64,000 nucleotides of DNA, from NCBI RefSeq assembly GCF_014174305.1, contig NZ_JABEQH010000001.1:62001-126000 (forward strand). Direction: 5' to 3'. The notes below the pieces were generated by a model, which ran no database searches, had not been told where the DNA came from, and saw only the letters and a program-made list of their open reading frames with translations. The stretch comes from Gluconacetobacter johannae. Lineage in GTDB: Bacteria > Pseudomonadota > Alphaproteobacteria > Acetobacterales > Acetobacteraceae. Made by a program: the position numbers and the translations under genes. This document shows positions 54,503 to 64,000 of the stretch, one piece after another. How positions within the stretch are numbered: the first letter of the stretch is position 1; each line of letters starts with the position of its first letter.

Positions 54503-54618
54503 CGTCGGTCCGGCCGGACCAGGGCATGCTGGCCTTGTGGCGCCGGGCGGGTTATCGACGGGGGCGTGCCCGGCGCATCCGATGCCGGAGCCGCCGCCCG
54601 TGCGGGATGAGGGTATAT

Positions 54619-55776
54619 ATGAGCATCGCATCCTACGCTGTCCAGACGGGCGCCGCCCGTGGCCGCCTGTACCCCGAGCCCGAGGCTCCGACCCGCACGC
54701 CCTGGCAGCGGGACCGGGACCGCGTCCTGCATTCGGCCGGCTTCCGGACCTTGCAGTACAAGACGCAGGTCTTCGTCAATCACGAGGGCGATTTCTTCCG
54801 CACGCGCCTGACCCATTCGCTGGAGGTCGCCCAGATCGCCCGGTCGATCGCCCGCAGCCTGGCGGTGGACGAGGACCTGACCGAAACGCTGGCCCTGGCG
54901 CACGACCTGGGCCACACGCCCTTCGGCCACGCCGGCGAGGACGCGCTGGCGGCGGCGATGCGCGACTGGGGCGGGTTCGATCACAACACCCAGACGCTGC
55001 GCCAGGTGACCAAGCTGGAACGGCGGTATTTCGCCTTCGACGGGCTGAACCTGACGTGGGAGACCCTGGAAGGCCTGGTGAAGCATAACGGGCCGGTCGA
55101 TCATCCGACCGGCTACATTGCGGATTACGCGGACCGGATGGGGCAGGACCTGGGCCAGTACGCCTCGGTCGAGGCGCAGGTCGCGGCGATGTCCGACGAC
55201 ATCGCCTACCACGCCCACGACCTGGATGACGGACTGCGCGCCGGCCTGCTGCACTTGTCGGACCTGGTGGATCTGCCGGTGGTGGGGCCGGCCCTGGCCC
55301 AGGTGCGCGGGCTGGCCGGCGCGGCCGACCTGGATGTCGATGCCCGCCTGCGGCACGAGACCATCCGCCGCGTCATCAACGCGCTGGCGGTGGACCTGAG
55401 GGAGCAGACCCGGCGCAACCTGGACGAGCTGGCCCCGGCTTCGGCCGACGACGTGCGGCGCGCGGGACGGCCGGTGGTGGCGTACAGCGCCCCCATGGCC
55501 CGCGACAACGGGGCGATCCGGACGTTCCTCTACGCCCGCCTGTATCGCCACTGGCGGGTGAACCGCATGACGCGCAAGGCGCGGATGGCGGTCGAATCGA
55601 TCTTCTCGATCCTGGCGCAGGATGTGTCCCTGCTGCCCGACGGGTGGCGCCAGCAGGCGCAGGCGGCCGACCCCGCCGGTGCGCGCCGGGTCGTGGCGGA
55701 TTATATAGCGGGAATGACGGACCGATTCGCGATGGAGGAACATCGACGGTTGACGGATCTGTCCGTGCCGGGCTGA
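54619..55776 (+). CDS. dgt: Deoxyguanosinetriphosphate triphosphohydrolase-like protein
   Basis: 385-residue HD-domain phosphohydrolase that cleaves dNTPs to deoxynucleoside and triphosphate. Metal-binding residues are in RTRLTHSLEVAQIAR, LAHDLGHTPFGHAGE and MSDDIAYHAHDLDDG. The shorter alphaproteobacterial type is indicated by the length and the PWQRDRDRVLHSAGFR start. GAGGG at 54609-54613 is 5 bases before the ATG. It precedes argS, as in most alphaproteobacteria. Confidence 0.94.
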   Translation: MSIASYAVQTGAARGRLYPEPEAPTRTPWQRDRDRVLHSAGFRTLQYKTQVFVNHEGDFFRTRLTHSLEVAQIARSIARSLAVDEDLTETLALAHDLGHTPFGHAGEDALAAAMRDWGGFDHNTQTLRQVTKLERRYFAFDGLNLTWETLEGLVKHNGPVDHPTGYIADYADRMGQDLGQYASVEAQVAAMSDDIAYHAHDLDDGLRAGLLHLSDLVDLPVVGPALAQVRGLAGAADLDVDARLRHETIRRVINALAVDLREQTRRNLDELAPASADDVRRAGRPVVAYSAPMARDNGAIRTFLYARLYRHWRVNRMTRKARMAVESIFSILAQDVSLLPDGWRQQAQAADPAGARRVVADYIAGMTDRFAMEEHRRLTDLSVPG

Positions 55777-55838
55777 AACGCCCATCATTCTTCGCCCACC
55801 CATTCCTTATTCGTCGGCTTTTTGGGAAACCGCATCGC

Positions 55839-57632
55839 ATGTCAGACAGCCTGTTCGTCCGCTATCTCTCGTATGTGCAGGAGGCCGTGCGGCGCATCGT
55901 GCCCGACCTGCCGGACGAGGTCGCGGCCCGCGTGGAACTGACGCCCACCCGCGATGCGGCCCACGGCGACATGGCGACCAACGCGGCCCTGCTGGTGGCG
56001 AAGATCGCCCGCCGCCGCCCGGCCGACATCGCGGCCGAACTGGCGGCGGCGCTGGTTGCGGCGCCGGGCATCGCCAGGGCCGAGCCCGCCGGGCCGGGAT
56101 TCGTCAATCTGACGCTGGACGCCGGGGTCCTGCGGTCGGTCGTGTCGGACGTGCTGCGGGCCGGGGAATCGTACGGCGACGCCGCGATCGGGCAGGGGGT
56201 GCGGGTGAATGTCGAGTATGTCTCGGCCAACCCCACCGGGCCGATGCATGTCGGCCATTGCCGTGGCGCGGTGGTGGGCGACGCGCTGGCCAACCTGCTG
56301 CTGAAGGCCGGGTACGACGTCACCAAGGAATATTACATCAACGACGCCGGCGCGCAGGTTTCGGCCCTCGCCTGGGCGGCCTACTGGCGCTACCTGCAGG
56401 CCATCGGCACCCCGATGGACGAGGACGCGTTCGCGGCCCTGGTGCCGGGCGGGATCCAGTACGGCGGCGACTACCTGGTGCCGGTCGGCCAGGCGCTGGC
56501 CGAGCTGCACGGCACCGGCCTGGCGGGTGCGGGGGCGGTGGCCGCCCCGGTCGATGTCTGGTTCGCGACCGTGAAATCCTTCACCGTCGCCGAGATGATG
56601 CGGATGATCCGCGAGGACCTCGAAGCGCTGGGCGTGCGTCATGACGTCTTCACCAGCGAGGCGCAGATCCTGGCCGATGGGGTGACCGACTGCGCGATCG
56701 GCCGCCTGGATGCGCTGGGCCTGCTGTATGAAGGCGTGCTGGAGCCGCCGAAGGGCAAGCTGCCCGACGATTGGGAGGCCCGGCCCCAGACCCTGTTCCG
56801 TTCGACCGCGTTCGGCGACGACGTTGACCGCCCGCTCCGCAAGTCTGACGGGTCGAACACTTATTTCGCCAACGATATCGGCTATCACGACGACAAGATC
56901 CGCCGGGGCGCGGATGTGCTGATCGATGTCTGGGGCGCCGATCACGGGGGATATGTCACCCGGATGAAGGCGGCGGTGAAGGCGCTGGCGGGCGAGGCGG
57001 GCAAGCCCGACCTCGACGTGCTGCTGTGCCAGATCGTGCGGATCGTGCGCGACGGCCAGCCGGTGCGTATGTCCAAGCGCGCCGGCACGTTCGTCACCCT
57101 GCGCGACCTGATCGACGAGGTCGGGCGCGACGCCGTCCGCTTCACCATGCTGACGCGCAAGGCCGACGCCCAGATGGAATTCGACCTGGACCAGGTGGTG
57201 GCCCAGACGCGCGACAACCCGGTGTTCTACGTCCAGTACGCCCACGCCCGCTGCCGCTCGGTGCTGCGCGCGGCGCAGGAGATGCTGGGGGCGGACGCCA
57301 TCACGCCGGTGGCGCTGGCCGAGGCGCCGCTGGACGGGCTGGAGTCGGACGCCGAACTGGCGCTGCTGCGCCGCATGGCCCAGTGGCCGCGCACGATCGA
57401 GGGGGCGGCCCAGGCGAAGGAGCCGCACCGGGTCGCGTTCTATCTGGGCGAGCTGGCGGCGGATTTCCATACATTGTGGAATCGCGGCCGCGATGATGCG
57501 ACATTGCGCTTCCTGCAAGAGGACGATCCGCAGGCCACGCGGACGAAGCTGGCGATGGTGGAAGCGACGGCCACGGTGATCCGGTCGGGTCTGGCGGTGC
57601 TGGGCGTGGAGCCGGTCGAGGAAATGCGATGA
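55839..57632 (+). CDS. argS: Arginyl-tRNA synthetase
   Basis: Class I synthetase of 597 residues. The N-terminal Add-1 domain is followed by the HIGH-type motif in SANPTGPMHVGHCRGAVVGD and a variant KMSKS motif, VRMSKRAGTFVTL. The C-terminal helical anticodon domain contains YVQYAHARCRSVLR. It is linked to the SPOR protein gene by ATGA overlap, starting a long rightward run of genes. Confidence 0.98.
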   Translation: MSDSLFVRYLSYVQEAVRRIVPDLPDEVAARVELTPTRDAAHGDMATNAALLVAKIARRRPADIAAELAAALVAAPGIARAEPAGPGFVNLTLDAGVLRSVVSDVLRAGESYGDAAIGQGVRVNVEYVSANPTGPMHVGHCRGAVVGDALANLLLKAGYDVTKEYYINDAGAQVSALAWAAYWRYLQAIGTPMDEDAFAALVPGGIQYGGDYLVPVGQALAELHGTGLAGAGAVAAPVDVWFATVKSFTVAEMMRMIREDLEALGVRHDVFTSEAQILADGVTDCAIGRLDALGLLYEGVLEPPKGKLPDDWEARPQTLFRSTAFGDDVDRPLRKSDGSNTYFANDIGYHDDKIRRGADVLIDVWGADHGGYVTRMKAAVKALAGEAGKPDLDVLLCQIVRIVRDGQPVRMSKRAGTFVTLRDLIDEVGRDAVRFTMLTRKADAQMEFDLDQVVAQTRDNPVFYVQYAHARCRSVLRAAQEMLGADAITPVALAEAPLDGLESDAELALLRRMAQWPRTIEGAAQAKEPHRVAFYLGELAADFHTLWNRGRDDATLRFLQEDDPQATRTKLAMVEATATVIRSGLAVLGVEPVEEMR

Positions 57633-58495
57633 CAGATTCGGACCCTTCCGATCGCGACCCCTACGCGGAACGCCTGACCCGCGCGCGCGAACGCATGAGC
57701 ACCGACTACGACGACGAACCGCCGGCCCGCGATCGTTCCCGCTCGGCGGGTCATCGGGCCGCGGGGGTGCTGCACGGGTTCCTGGGCTCCGACCCGGCTA
57801 CGCGGCGGCTGGCCTATGGCGCGGCGGGGCTGGGCGGGCTGCTGGTGCTGGCGATCGGCGGCTGGGTTCTGATGGGGCATCAGCAATCGGGCATTCCGGT
57901 CCTGGGGCCGCCGCCTGGGCCGCTGCGCGTCCGGCCGGTCGATCCGGGCGGGATGCAGGTTCTGGGCGCGGATGCGCCGACGGGCGAGGACGGGGCGGTC
58001 GCGCGCCTGGCCCCCGGACCGGAACAGCCGCGTCCCGACGCGCTGGCCCAACAGTACGGGGCGCCGCCCTCCGCCGCGCCCGCCGCGGCTCCGGGTCCCG
58101 CGCCGGCGGCTCAGCCCGTGCCGCCGCCCGCCACGGCGGCTTCCCCCGCGACGCCATCCATCCCGGCCGGGCCGGCGACGGCTCCGGCTCCGGCGGCGCA
58201 GCCGGCCGCCCCGGCGCCGACCCCGCCTGTCGCGGCCACGCCCGCCGAGGGAAAATACGGCGTTCAACTGGCCGCCCTCGATTCCCAGGAGGCCGCGCAG
58301 AAGGAATGGGCGCGTCTGGTCCACCAATATCCGGACCTGTTCGCCAGCCGCACCCCGATCGTCGAGCGGACGGAACGTGGCGGCGCGGTCTTCTACCGCC
58401 TGCGTACGCGCGGGTTCGCCAGCATCGCCCAGGCGACGTCGTTCTGCGAACATGTGCGCCTGAACGGCCTGGCCTGCACCCTGGCCGGGTTCTGA
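57629..58495 (+). CDS. SPOR-domain inner-membrane protein
   Basis: 288-residue protein with a cytoplasmic N terminus, one transmembrane helix (about 52-80, LAYGAAGLGGLLVLAIGGWVL), a long Pro/Ala linker, and a C-terminal SPOR domain (about 205-285, GKYGVQLAALDSQEAAQKEW, SIAQATSFCEHVRLNGLACTLAGF). SPOR domains bind denuded septal peptidoglycan, so it probably acts in cell division. It lies between argS and scpA, where alphaproteobacteria also carry nagZ, which is missing here. Confidence 0.88.
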   Translation: MTDSDPSDRDPYAERLTRARERMSTDYDDEPPARDRSRSAGHRAAGVLHGFLGSDPATRRLAYGAAGLGGLLVLAIGGWVLMGHQQSGIPVLGPPPGPLRVRPVDPGGMQVLGADAPTGEDGAVARLAPGPEQPRPDALAQQYGAPPSAAPAAAPGPAPAAQPVPPPATAASPATPSIPAGPATAPAPAAQPAAPAPTPPVAATPAEGKYGVQLAALDSQEAAQKEWARLVHQYPDLFASRTPIVERTERGGAVFYRLRTRGFASIAQATSFCEHVRLNGLACTLAGF

Positions 58496-58508
58496 GGCGG
58501 CGGCGTTC

Positions 58509-59369
58509 GTGACGCAGGGACACGAGACAGGCGGGGGGTTCGAGCTGCCGGAGGGCCTGACCTCGCCCATGCTGCATCTGGACGGGTTCGACGGCCCGCT
58601 GGACCTGCTGCTGGACCTGGCCCGGGCGCAGAAGGTCGATCTGGCGCGGATCTCGATCCTGCGTCTGGTCGAACAGTATCTGGCCATCGTGGAATCGGCC
58701 CGGCGCATCCGGCTGGAACTGGCGGCGGACTGGCTGGTGATGGCGGCCTGGCTGGCCTGGCTGAAATCGCGGCTGCTGCTGCCGGCCGAGGAAAGCGAGG
58801 CCGCCGACGCCGAGGAAGCCGCCGGCCTGCTGCAGGCGCGGCTTGTGGAACTGGCGCGGATCGGCCAGGCGGCGGAATGGCTGGCGGCGCGGCCGCAACT
58901 GGGCCGTGACGTCTTCGCCCGTGGCGCGCGCGAGGACCTGACGGAAATCGACCGGTCGGGGCTGGCGCTGGACCTGTCGCAATTGATGGGCGCCTACATG
59001 GCGGCCATGCGGCGCACCGCGCGCAAGCGGGTCTACCAGCCGCGCCGCCTGCTGTTCTGGACGGTGCAGGATGCGCTGTCGCGCCTGCAGCGGCTGCTGG
59101 GCGCCGAAGCGGTGCCGGGCTGGTGCGAACTGGACAATTTCCTGCCGGACACCGGCCCCGGCATCGACGCGGCCGATGACGCCGAACGCATGCGGCTGCG
59201 CCGCGCGGCGATGGCGGGAACGTTGATCGCGGGGCTGGAACTGGCGCGCAACGGCGCGATCGAACTGCGCCAGGACGAACAGTTCGGCCGGATCATGCTG
59301 CGCCCCAGCGACCCGGCGGCCGACGCCGCCAACGATGGGGACATGGACCGGATGGACGCGGCGGAATGA
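58509..59369 (+). CDS. scpA: Segregation and condensation protein A
   Basis: Kleisin subunit of SMC-ScpAB, 286 residues, that closes the SMC ring. The N-terminal domain has LDGFDGPLDLLLDLARAQKVDLARISI, the conserved SMC-neck-binding region. The middle part is helical and acidic, and the C-terminal winged helix binds the SMC head. The start is GTG at 58509. It overlaps scpB by ATGA. No smc gene lies in the window. Confidence 0.95.
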   Translation: MTQGHETGGGFELPEGLTSPMLHLDGFDGPLDLLLDLARAQKVDLARISILRLVEQYLAIVESARRIRLELAADWLVMAAWLAWLKSRLLLPAEESEAADAEEAAGLLQARLVELARIGQAAEWLAARPQLGRDVFARGAREDLTEIDRSGLALDLSQLMGAYMAAMRRTARKRVYQPRRLLFWTVQDALSRLQRLLGAEAVPGWCELDNFLPDTGPGIDAADDAERMRLRRAAMAGTLIAGLELARNGAIELRQDEQFGRIMLRPSDPAADAANDGDMDRMDAAE

Positions 59370-60046
59370 CGAACGACAATATGGAAGCGCCCGCGCGGGC
59401 CGGCGGGGGTGACGTGGTCCCGCTGCCGGTCCGGCTGGTCGAGGCCCTGATCTTCGCCAGCCCCGATCCGGTCCCCGAACGCGCCATCGCCGACCTGCTG
59501 GAGGCCCAGGGCGAAATCCCGGCGGAGGTCGAGGACCTGGCCGCCTATGTGCGCGGGGTGATCGAGGCGGTGGTGGCGCTGTATGCCGGCCGGGGCGTCG
59601 CGCCGGTGCTGATCGCGGGTGGCTGGCAGTTCCGCACGGTGGCGGACCTGGCGCCGCGCCTGACCAAGGTGCTGCATCGTCCCCGGCGGCTGGCGCGCGC
59701 CACGATGGAAACCCTGGCCATCGTCGCCTATCATCAGCCCTGCACGCGTGCGGACATCGAGGAAATTCGCGGCGTGTCGCTCAGCCAGCAGGTGCTGGAC
59801 ACGCTGCTCGAGGCCGCCCTGATCGTCCCGCGCGGCCGCAAGGAGGTCCCTGGCCGGCCGATCCTGTGGGGCACCTCGCCCGATTTCCTGCGTCATTTCG
59901 GCCTGCGCGACCTGCGCGACCTGCCCCGGCGCGAGGAATTGCTGGTCGATGTGCCGGACAACCCCGGCCTGCGCGAACGCCCGGCCCCCGCGCCCGTGGA
60001 CGAGGCCGGCCCCGAGGGGGCGGTTTCCGACCTGTCCACGCCGTGA
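59366..60046 (+). CDS. scpB: Segregation and condensation protein B
   Basis: 226-residue partner of ScpA with two winged-helix domains. Recognisable parts are RLVEALIFASPDPVPERAIADLL at the start, LAIVAYHQPCTRADIEEIRGVSLSQQVLDTLLE and GRPILWGTSPDFLRHFGLRDLRDLP. The C-terminal tail of about 30 residues is Pro/Glu-rich. It is translationally coupled to scpA. Confidence 0.95.
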   Translation: MTNDNMEAPARAGGGDVVPLPVRLVEALIFASPDPVPERAIADLLEAQGEIPAEVEDLAAYVRGVIEAVVALYAGRGVAPVLIAGGWQFRTVADLAPRLTKVLHRPRRLARATMETLAIVAYHQPCTRADIEEIRGVSLSQQVLDTLLEAALIVPRGRKEVPGRPILWGTSPDFLRHFGLRDLRDLPRREELLVDVPDNPGLRERPAPAPVDEAGPEGAVSDLSTP

Positions 60047-60137
60047 TAGGTGTCCATCCTGTTTTCGTGTTACCCGATGCCGCCTGACGTTCCCCGTCGC
60101 GGGTGTCGTCCGGCAGGGCAGGAGGCCCTGGGCCACC

Positions 60138-60728
60138 ATGTTTGATTTCGCCTGGTCTGAAATGGCCCTGATCGGTGTCGTCGGCCTGTTGCTGATCGGC
60201 CCCAAGGACATGCCGGTGGCCATCCGTACCGTCACCGGCCTGATTAAGAAGGGCCGGAAGCTGGCGGCGGAGTTCCAGTCCCACGTGGACGAGATGGTGC
60301 GCGACGCCGACCTGACCGAGGTCCGCGACGAGGTGAACCGCATGCGCCGGTTCAATGTCCGCAACCAGCTCATGAAGGCGATCGACGGCGACGGGACCAT
60401 CCGGCGGGCCATCGACGACTCGCCGCTGGACACGGTGGCCGAACCGCGCCGGACCCCGATTCCCGACAGCACGCCGCTGAACAGTTCGCCCGCCTTCGAT
60501 CCGGGCGGCCTGCACGAGTACGGCTACGCCACGCCGGTGGCCTCGTACGCCGAAACTGCCTTTCCCCCGGCCGCCGATGATACGCCGCCGCCCGCGCTGC
60601 TACCGCCGTCGGTCGGGCGGCGCCTGGCCGGTGAGCGTGCGCGCCTGCGGCCGCCCGCCTTCCTGCCGCCGGTGCGGGTGATGCATGGCGCGCGGCGGGT
60701 TTCGGCCACGCATCCGGCCGAAGGCTGA
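60138..60728 (+). CDS. tatB: Sec-independent protein translocase TatB
   Basis: 196-residue protein with one N-terminal membrane helix followed by an amphipathic helix. MFDFAWSEMALIGVVGLLLIGP with the conserved Glu and Gly-Pro hinge is diagnostic. The later part is Pro-rich and unstructured, longer than the E. coli protein. GGAGG at 60121-60125 is 12 bases before the ATG, longer than usual. tatA, normally upstream, is not present in the 91-base gap. Confidence 0.93.
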   Translation: MFDFAWSEMALIGVVGLLLIGPKDMPVAIRTVTGLIKKGRKLAAEFQSHVDEMVRDADLTEVRDEVNRMRRFNVRNQLMKAIDGDGTIRRAIDDSPLDTVAEPRRTPIPDSTPLNSSPAFDPGGLHEYGYATPVASYAETAFPPAADDTPPPALLPPSVGRRLAGERARLRPPAFLPPVRVMHGARRVSATHPAEG

Positions 60729-60740
60729 GGCCCCAACGCG

Positions 60741-61559
60741 ATGGACCAACGCAAGCCCGGAGACACGGTTCTGAACGACGATCCGATCAACGACCAGCCG
60801 ATGCCGCTGCTGGAACATCTGGTCGAACTGCGTCGCCGCCTGCTGTGGTCGACCGTCACCTTCGCCCTGTGCTTCCTGCTGTGCTACCATTTTTCGGCGC
60901 GGATCTATCTGTTCCTGGCCCGCCCGCTGGGCGAGGTGATGCGCCAGCAGGGCGAACAGCCGCACCTGATCTACACCGCGCTGTACGAGGCGTTCTTCAC
61001 CTACATCAAGGTCGCCATCTTCGGCGCGGCCTTCCTGTCCTTTCCGATGGTGGCCGTGCAGGTGTGGATGTTCGTGGCACCCGGCCTGTATCGCAGCGAA
61101 AAGCGCGCCTTCCTGCCGTTCCTGGTCGCAACGCCGGTCATGTTCGTCCTGGGGGCGGCGCTGGCCTATTATTTCGTCTTCCCGTTCGCGTGGAAATTCT
61201 TCCTGTCGTTCCAGACCGCCGACGGGCAGGACGGGTTGCAGATCCAGCTCCAGGCCAAGGTGTCGGAATATCTGGCGCTGGTAATGAAGCTGATTATGGC
61301 GTTCGGCATCGCGTTCGAGCTGCCGGTCGTGCTGACCCTGCTGGCGAAAGTCGGGATCGTGACATCGGCTTCGCTGAAGCGGGTACGGCGCTACGCCTAT
61401 GTCGGTGCGTTCGTGGCGGCGGCGATCCTGACGCCGCCCGACGTGATTACCCAGACCGGGCTGGCGGTGCCGCTGATCGGCCTATACGAAATTTCCATTT
61501 TCTGCGCGCGCCTGGTCGAACCCCGGCGGCTGGACGATGATGAAGCGGAGCAAAACTGA
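60741..61559 (+). CDS. tatC: Sec-independent protein translocase TatC
   Basis: 272-residue, six-helix receptor for twin-arginine signal peptides. It shows [17 protein letters not shown] at the N terminus, which contacts the signal peptide, and later [22 protein letters not shown] and [23 protein letters not shown]. The stop overlaps the serS start by one base (TGATG). Confidence 0.97.
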   Translation: MDQRKPGDTVLNDDPINDQPMPLLEHLVELRRRLLWSTVTFALCFLLCYHFSARIYLFLARPLGEVMRQQGEQPHLIYTALYEAFFTYIKVAIFGAAFLSFPMVAVQVWMFVAPGLYRSEKRAFLPFLVATPVMFVLGAALAYYFVFPFAWKFFLSFQTADGQDGLQIQLQAKVSEYLALVMKLIMAFGIAFELPVVLTLLAKVGIVTSASLKRVRRYAYVGAFVAAAILTPPDVITQTGLAVPLIGLYEISIFCARLVEPRRLDDDEAEQN

Positions 61560-62833
61560 TGCATGATCTTCGCGCCCTGCGCGCCGATCCCGCCGCCTTC
61601 GACGCGGCGCTGGCCCGTCGGGGCGAGGAAGCAGTGGCCGGCCGGGTGGTCCGCCTGGACGAGGAACGGCGCGCCGCCGTCACCGCGTTGCAGGAGAAGC
61701 AGGCCCGACGCAAATCCCTGTCCCGCGAAATCGCCACCCTGCGCCGCGCCGGCGACGACACCAGCGCCCTCGAGGCCGAGGGCACGCGCCTGCGCGACGA
61801 GATGGAGGGGCTGGAACTCCAGTCCCGCGAGCTTGACGCCGAAATCCGCGACATTCTGGTCGTGCTGCCGAACCGGCTGGACGCATCGGTGCCGGACGGC
61901 GCGGACGAGGCCGGCAATGTCGTCGTCCACCAGGTGGGCCAGCGGCGGGAATTCGCCTTCGAACCCCGCGAGCATTATGCGCTGGGCGAGGCGCTGGGCC
62001 TGATGGATTTCGAAACAGCGTCCAAGCTGTCGGGCGCGCGGTTCGTCGTGCTGCGCGGCGCGCTGGCGCGGATGGAACGCGCGCTGGGCCAGTTCATGCT
62101 GGACCTGCACACGCAGGAAAACGGCTACACCGAGACGGTGGTGCCGGTGCTGGTGAACGAGGCGGCGATGTTCGGCACCGACAAGCTGCCGAAATTCGCC
62201 GACCAGTCCTTCCGGACCGAGGACGGGCGGTGGCTGATCCCCACGGCCGAGGTCCCGCTGACGGCCAGCGTGTCCGGTGACATCCTGCCGGCCGCCAGCC
62301 TGCCGCGACGGCTGGTCGCGCTGTCCTCGTGCTTTCGCAGCGAGGCCGGGGCGGCCGGGCGCGACACGCGCGGCATGCTGCGCCAGCACCAGTTCCAGAA
62401 GGTCGAGATGGTGTCCATCACCACCGCCGAGGACAGCGACGCCGAGCATGAGCGGATGACCCGCTGCGCCGAAATGGTGCTGGAACGGCTGGACATCCCG
62501 TACCGCCGGATGCTGCTGTGCGCCGGCGACACCGGGTTCGGGGCGGCGAAGACCTTCGACCTCGAAGCCTGGCTGCCGGGCCAGCAGGCCTGGCGCGAGA
62601 TCTCGTCCTGCTCCACCACCCGCGACTTCCAGGCGCGGCGGATGAACGCGCGCGTCCGCCCGGCCGACGGCGGGGCGCCGGTGTTCGCCCATACGCTGAA
62701 CGGGTCGGGCCTGGCCGTCGGCCGGACCCTGATCGCGGTGATGGAAAACTACCAGAACGCGGACGGCAGCATCACCGTCCCGCAGGCCCTGCGCCCCTAC
62801 ATGGGCGGGCTGGAGGTCGTTCGGGCCGCGTAG
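61559..62833 (+). CDS. serS: Seryl-tRNA synthetase
   Basis: Class II synthetase of 424 residues. An N-terminal coiled coil (about 25-110) contacts the tRNA-Ser long arm. Motif 2 is [21 protein letters not shown], and motif 3 is [19 protein letters not shown]. It starts inside the tatC stop codon and ends 4 bases before the convergent helicase gene. Confidence 0.98.
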   Translation: MHDLRALRADPAAFDAALARRGEEAVAGRVVRLDEERRAAVTALQEKQARRKSLSREIATLRRAGDDTSALEAEGTRLRDEMEGLELQSRELDAEIRDILVVLPNRLDASVPDGADEAGNVVVHQVGQRREFAFEPREHYALGEALGLMDFETASKLSGARFVVLRGALARMERALGQFMLDLHTQENGYTETVVPVLVNEAAMFGTDKLPKFADQSFRTEDGRWLIPTAEVPLTASVSGDILPAASLPRRLVALSSCFRSEAGAAGRDTRGMLRQHQFQKVEMVSITTAEDSDAEHERMTRCAEMVLERLDIPYRRMLLCAGDTGFGAAKTFDLEAWLPGQQAWREISSCSTTRDFQARRMNARVRPADGGAPVFAHTLNGSGLAVGRTLIAVMENYQNADGSITVPQALRPYMGGLEVVRAA

Positions 62834-62837
62834 GGGC

Positions 62838-64000
62838 TCAGGATCGCGCGCGGGCGGCGCGGGGGTTTTCGCGGGCGCGGCTGCTCTGCTGGCGCAGGAC
62901 GTCCTCGATCCAGTCGTTCAGCCGCGCGGTCGCGTCCTCGGCGTCCTCGCGCGCCAGGTAGGTGTCGGGGAAGCGCAGGGACAGCCACCGCCAGGCCACC
63001 AGCCGCTTGTGGCGCTTCTCGGCGCGTTCCAGTTCCACGCGTTCCGCCCGGTCGGCCGGGGGCAGGCGGCCCGGCCCCGGCGGGACGACCGGCCGGCCGG
63101 CGGCATGGTCCGCCGCCCAGTGGACCAGGCGCTGGATGCCGTTGTCGCGGTCGTCCACCGGACACATGGCGTAGACCCAGCGCTGCGCCAGGCTCAGGCC
63201 CGTCACGCCTTCCAACGCCGTGGCGATGGCGAAGGCCTGTTCCATGTTGGCCAGGCGATAGTTCGGGTCGTCGCGGCGCAGCACCGCGCGGCGGATGCGC
63301 GCCAGGACGCCGAACAGGCTTTCCGACCCGATCTCGGCGGCGACGGCCTGGATGATGTCGGCGTCGGGCTGCACCTGGGGGCGCAGGTCGGTCAGTTCGG
63401 CCGGGGGCGCGGCCAGCATGGTCCGCACGAAGGAGGCGCTGCCCGCGCCGGCCAGTACGGCGACGACACCCTGTTCATGCTTGCCGTAGCGCCCGGCGCG
63501 GCCGCCGATCTGCTTGACCTCCTGCGCGTTCAGGTCGCGGGTCTGCGTGCCGTCGAACTTGCGTAGGGCGGTGAAGATGACCCGCCGGATGGTCAGGTTC
63601 AGGCCCATGCCGATGGCGTCGGTCGCGATCAGGATATCGGCGGCCCCGCTGTTGAATCGCTGGGCCTCGGCCCGGCGGACTTCGGGGCTCAGCGCGCCAT
63701 AGACCACGGCCACCCGGCGGCCGCGCGCCAGCAGGGCCGCGCGCAGGTCCAGCACCTCGCGCCGGGAAAAGGCGATCAGCGCATCGTGCGGGCGCAGGTC
63801 CTGCAACCGCACCGGGTCGGGGGCCGTCACCAGCGGCCCCTTGCGCTCCAGATGGACCTCGTCCAGCGGGTCGCCGCACAGTTCGGCGATCCGGCGGACC
63901 ATGGGAATGCAGTCCGGCGCGCCCAGCACGAACAGGTGCCGCGCCGGCGCGCCCATGATGGCTGCCGTCCAGGCCGCGCCCCGGTCGGGGTCGGTCAGCA
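62838..64000 (-). CDS. SUV3-like DEAD/DEAH RNA helicase, C-terminal part (5' end outside window)
   Basis: Superfamily 2 helicase of the SUV3-like group. The frame stays open through the window edge (residues LTDPDRGAAWTAAIMGAPARHLFVLG), so the start and the ATP-binding motifs lie beyond it. Present are helicase motif V (ILIATDAIGMGLNLT) and motif VI (QIGGRAGRYG), followed by the SUV3-type C-terminal domain (HWAADHAAGRPV, WRWLSLRFPDTY). Relatives act in RNA turnover. Which substrate applies here is unknown. Confidence 0.92.
   Translation of the reverse strand, partial: LTDPDRGAAWTAAIMGAPARHLFVLGAPDCIPMVRRIAELCGDPLDEVHLERKGPLVTAPDPVRLQDLRPHDALIAFSRREVLDLRAALLARGRRVAVVYGALSPEVRRAEAQRFNSGAADILIATDAIGMGLNLTIRRVIFTALRKFDGTQTRDLNAQEVKQIGGRAGRYGKHEQGVVAVLAGAGSASFVRTMLAAPPAELTDLRPQVQPDADIIQAVAAEIGSESLFGVLARIRRAVLRRDDPNYRLANMEQAFAIATALEGVTGLSLAQRWVYAMCPVDDRDNGIQRLVHWAADHAAGRPVVPPGPGRLPPADRAERVELERAEKRHKRLVAWRWLSLRFPDTYLAREDAEDATARLNDWIEDVLRQQSSRARENPRAARARS

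Overview
The window is a chromosomal segment from a high-GC alphaproteobacterium, most likely a member of the Acetobacteraceae close to Gluconacetobacter. This is inferred from gene content and order: rluD beside rpoH, short HisZ, an erpA/xthA pair divergent from dgt-argS, then SPOR protein-scpA-scpB-tatB-tatC-serS, and assimilatory nitrate genes with a nitrate reductase-flavoprotein fusion. I see no insertion sequence, prophage, CRISPR array, rRNA operon or replication origin. Both ends cut through genes (hflX at the left, a SUV3-like helicase at the right).

Region by region. 1-2.0 kb: hflX (3' part) and an inositol-monophosphatase-family gene. 2.0-6.6 kb: a palindromic repeat cluster, then a DNA end-joining block with a small secreted protein, Ku, three-domain LigD, and a second Ku facing them. 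6.7-15.3 kb: housekeeping genes (mazG, argC, tRNA-Leu, serC, hisZ, purA, rpoH, rluD, a small membrane protein, tRNA-Glu). 15.4-27.0 kb: a tightly packed, leftward nitrate assimilation operon. In transcription order it holds a NarK-type nitrate transporter, an alginate-export-family outer-membrane channel, a NirB-NirD fusion, a nitrate reductase fused to a CysJ-like NADPH flavoprotein, NasT and NasS. Its leader RNA carries a hexaloop hairpin of the type bound by ANTAR proteins such as NasT. 27.0-32.4 kb: a tripartite drug-efflux system (NodT-type outer-membrane protein, EmrA-like adaptor, DHA2 pump) with a divergent LysR regulator.

32.4-38.4 kb: a guanidino-compound island with an agmatinase-family ureohydrolase, a LysR regulator, a clear creatinase, a coupled MHS transporter and a gamma-butyrobetaine-hydroxylase-like dioxygenase. 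38.5-41.9 kb: a site-2 protease with CBS domains, a stand-alone LigD-type polymerase (a fourth end-joining gene) and a globin-coupled diguanylate cyclase. 42.2-45.4 kb: an NCS2 purine permease translationally coupled to an exported chorismate-lyase-like protein, then a cupin and a coupled NUDIX hydrolase. 45.4-53.3 kb: htpG with a heat-shock-type promoter, mtnA, aspS, an EipB-like envelope protein, an amino acid permease and a small Trp/Gly-rich exported protein. 53.4-62.8 kb: xthA and erpA (leftward), then dgt, argS, SPOR protein, scpA, scpB, tatB, tatC and serS.

The genes form several working units: non-homologous end joining from two Ku proteins, LigD and an extra polymerase; uptake and stepwise reduction of nitrate to ammonium under NasS/NasT control; uptake and hydrolysis of creatine-like compounds to urea; and chromosome condensation plus Tat export at the right end. 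The most interesting items are the nitrate-operon leader with its possible Shine-Dalgarno-masking switch, the creatinase/ureohydrolase island, and the scattered end-joining genes. All coordinates and motifs were read by eye; no database search or folding program was run.
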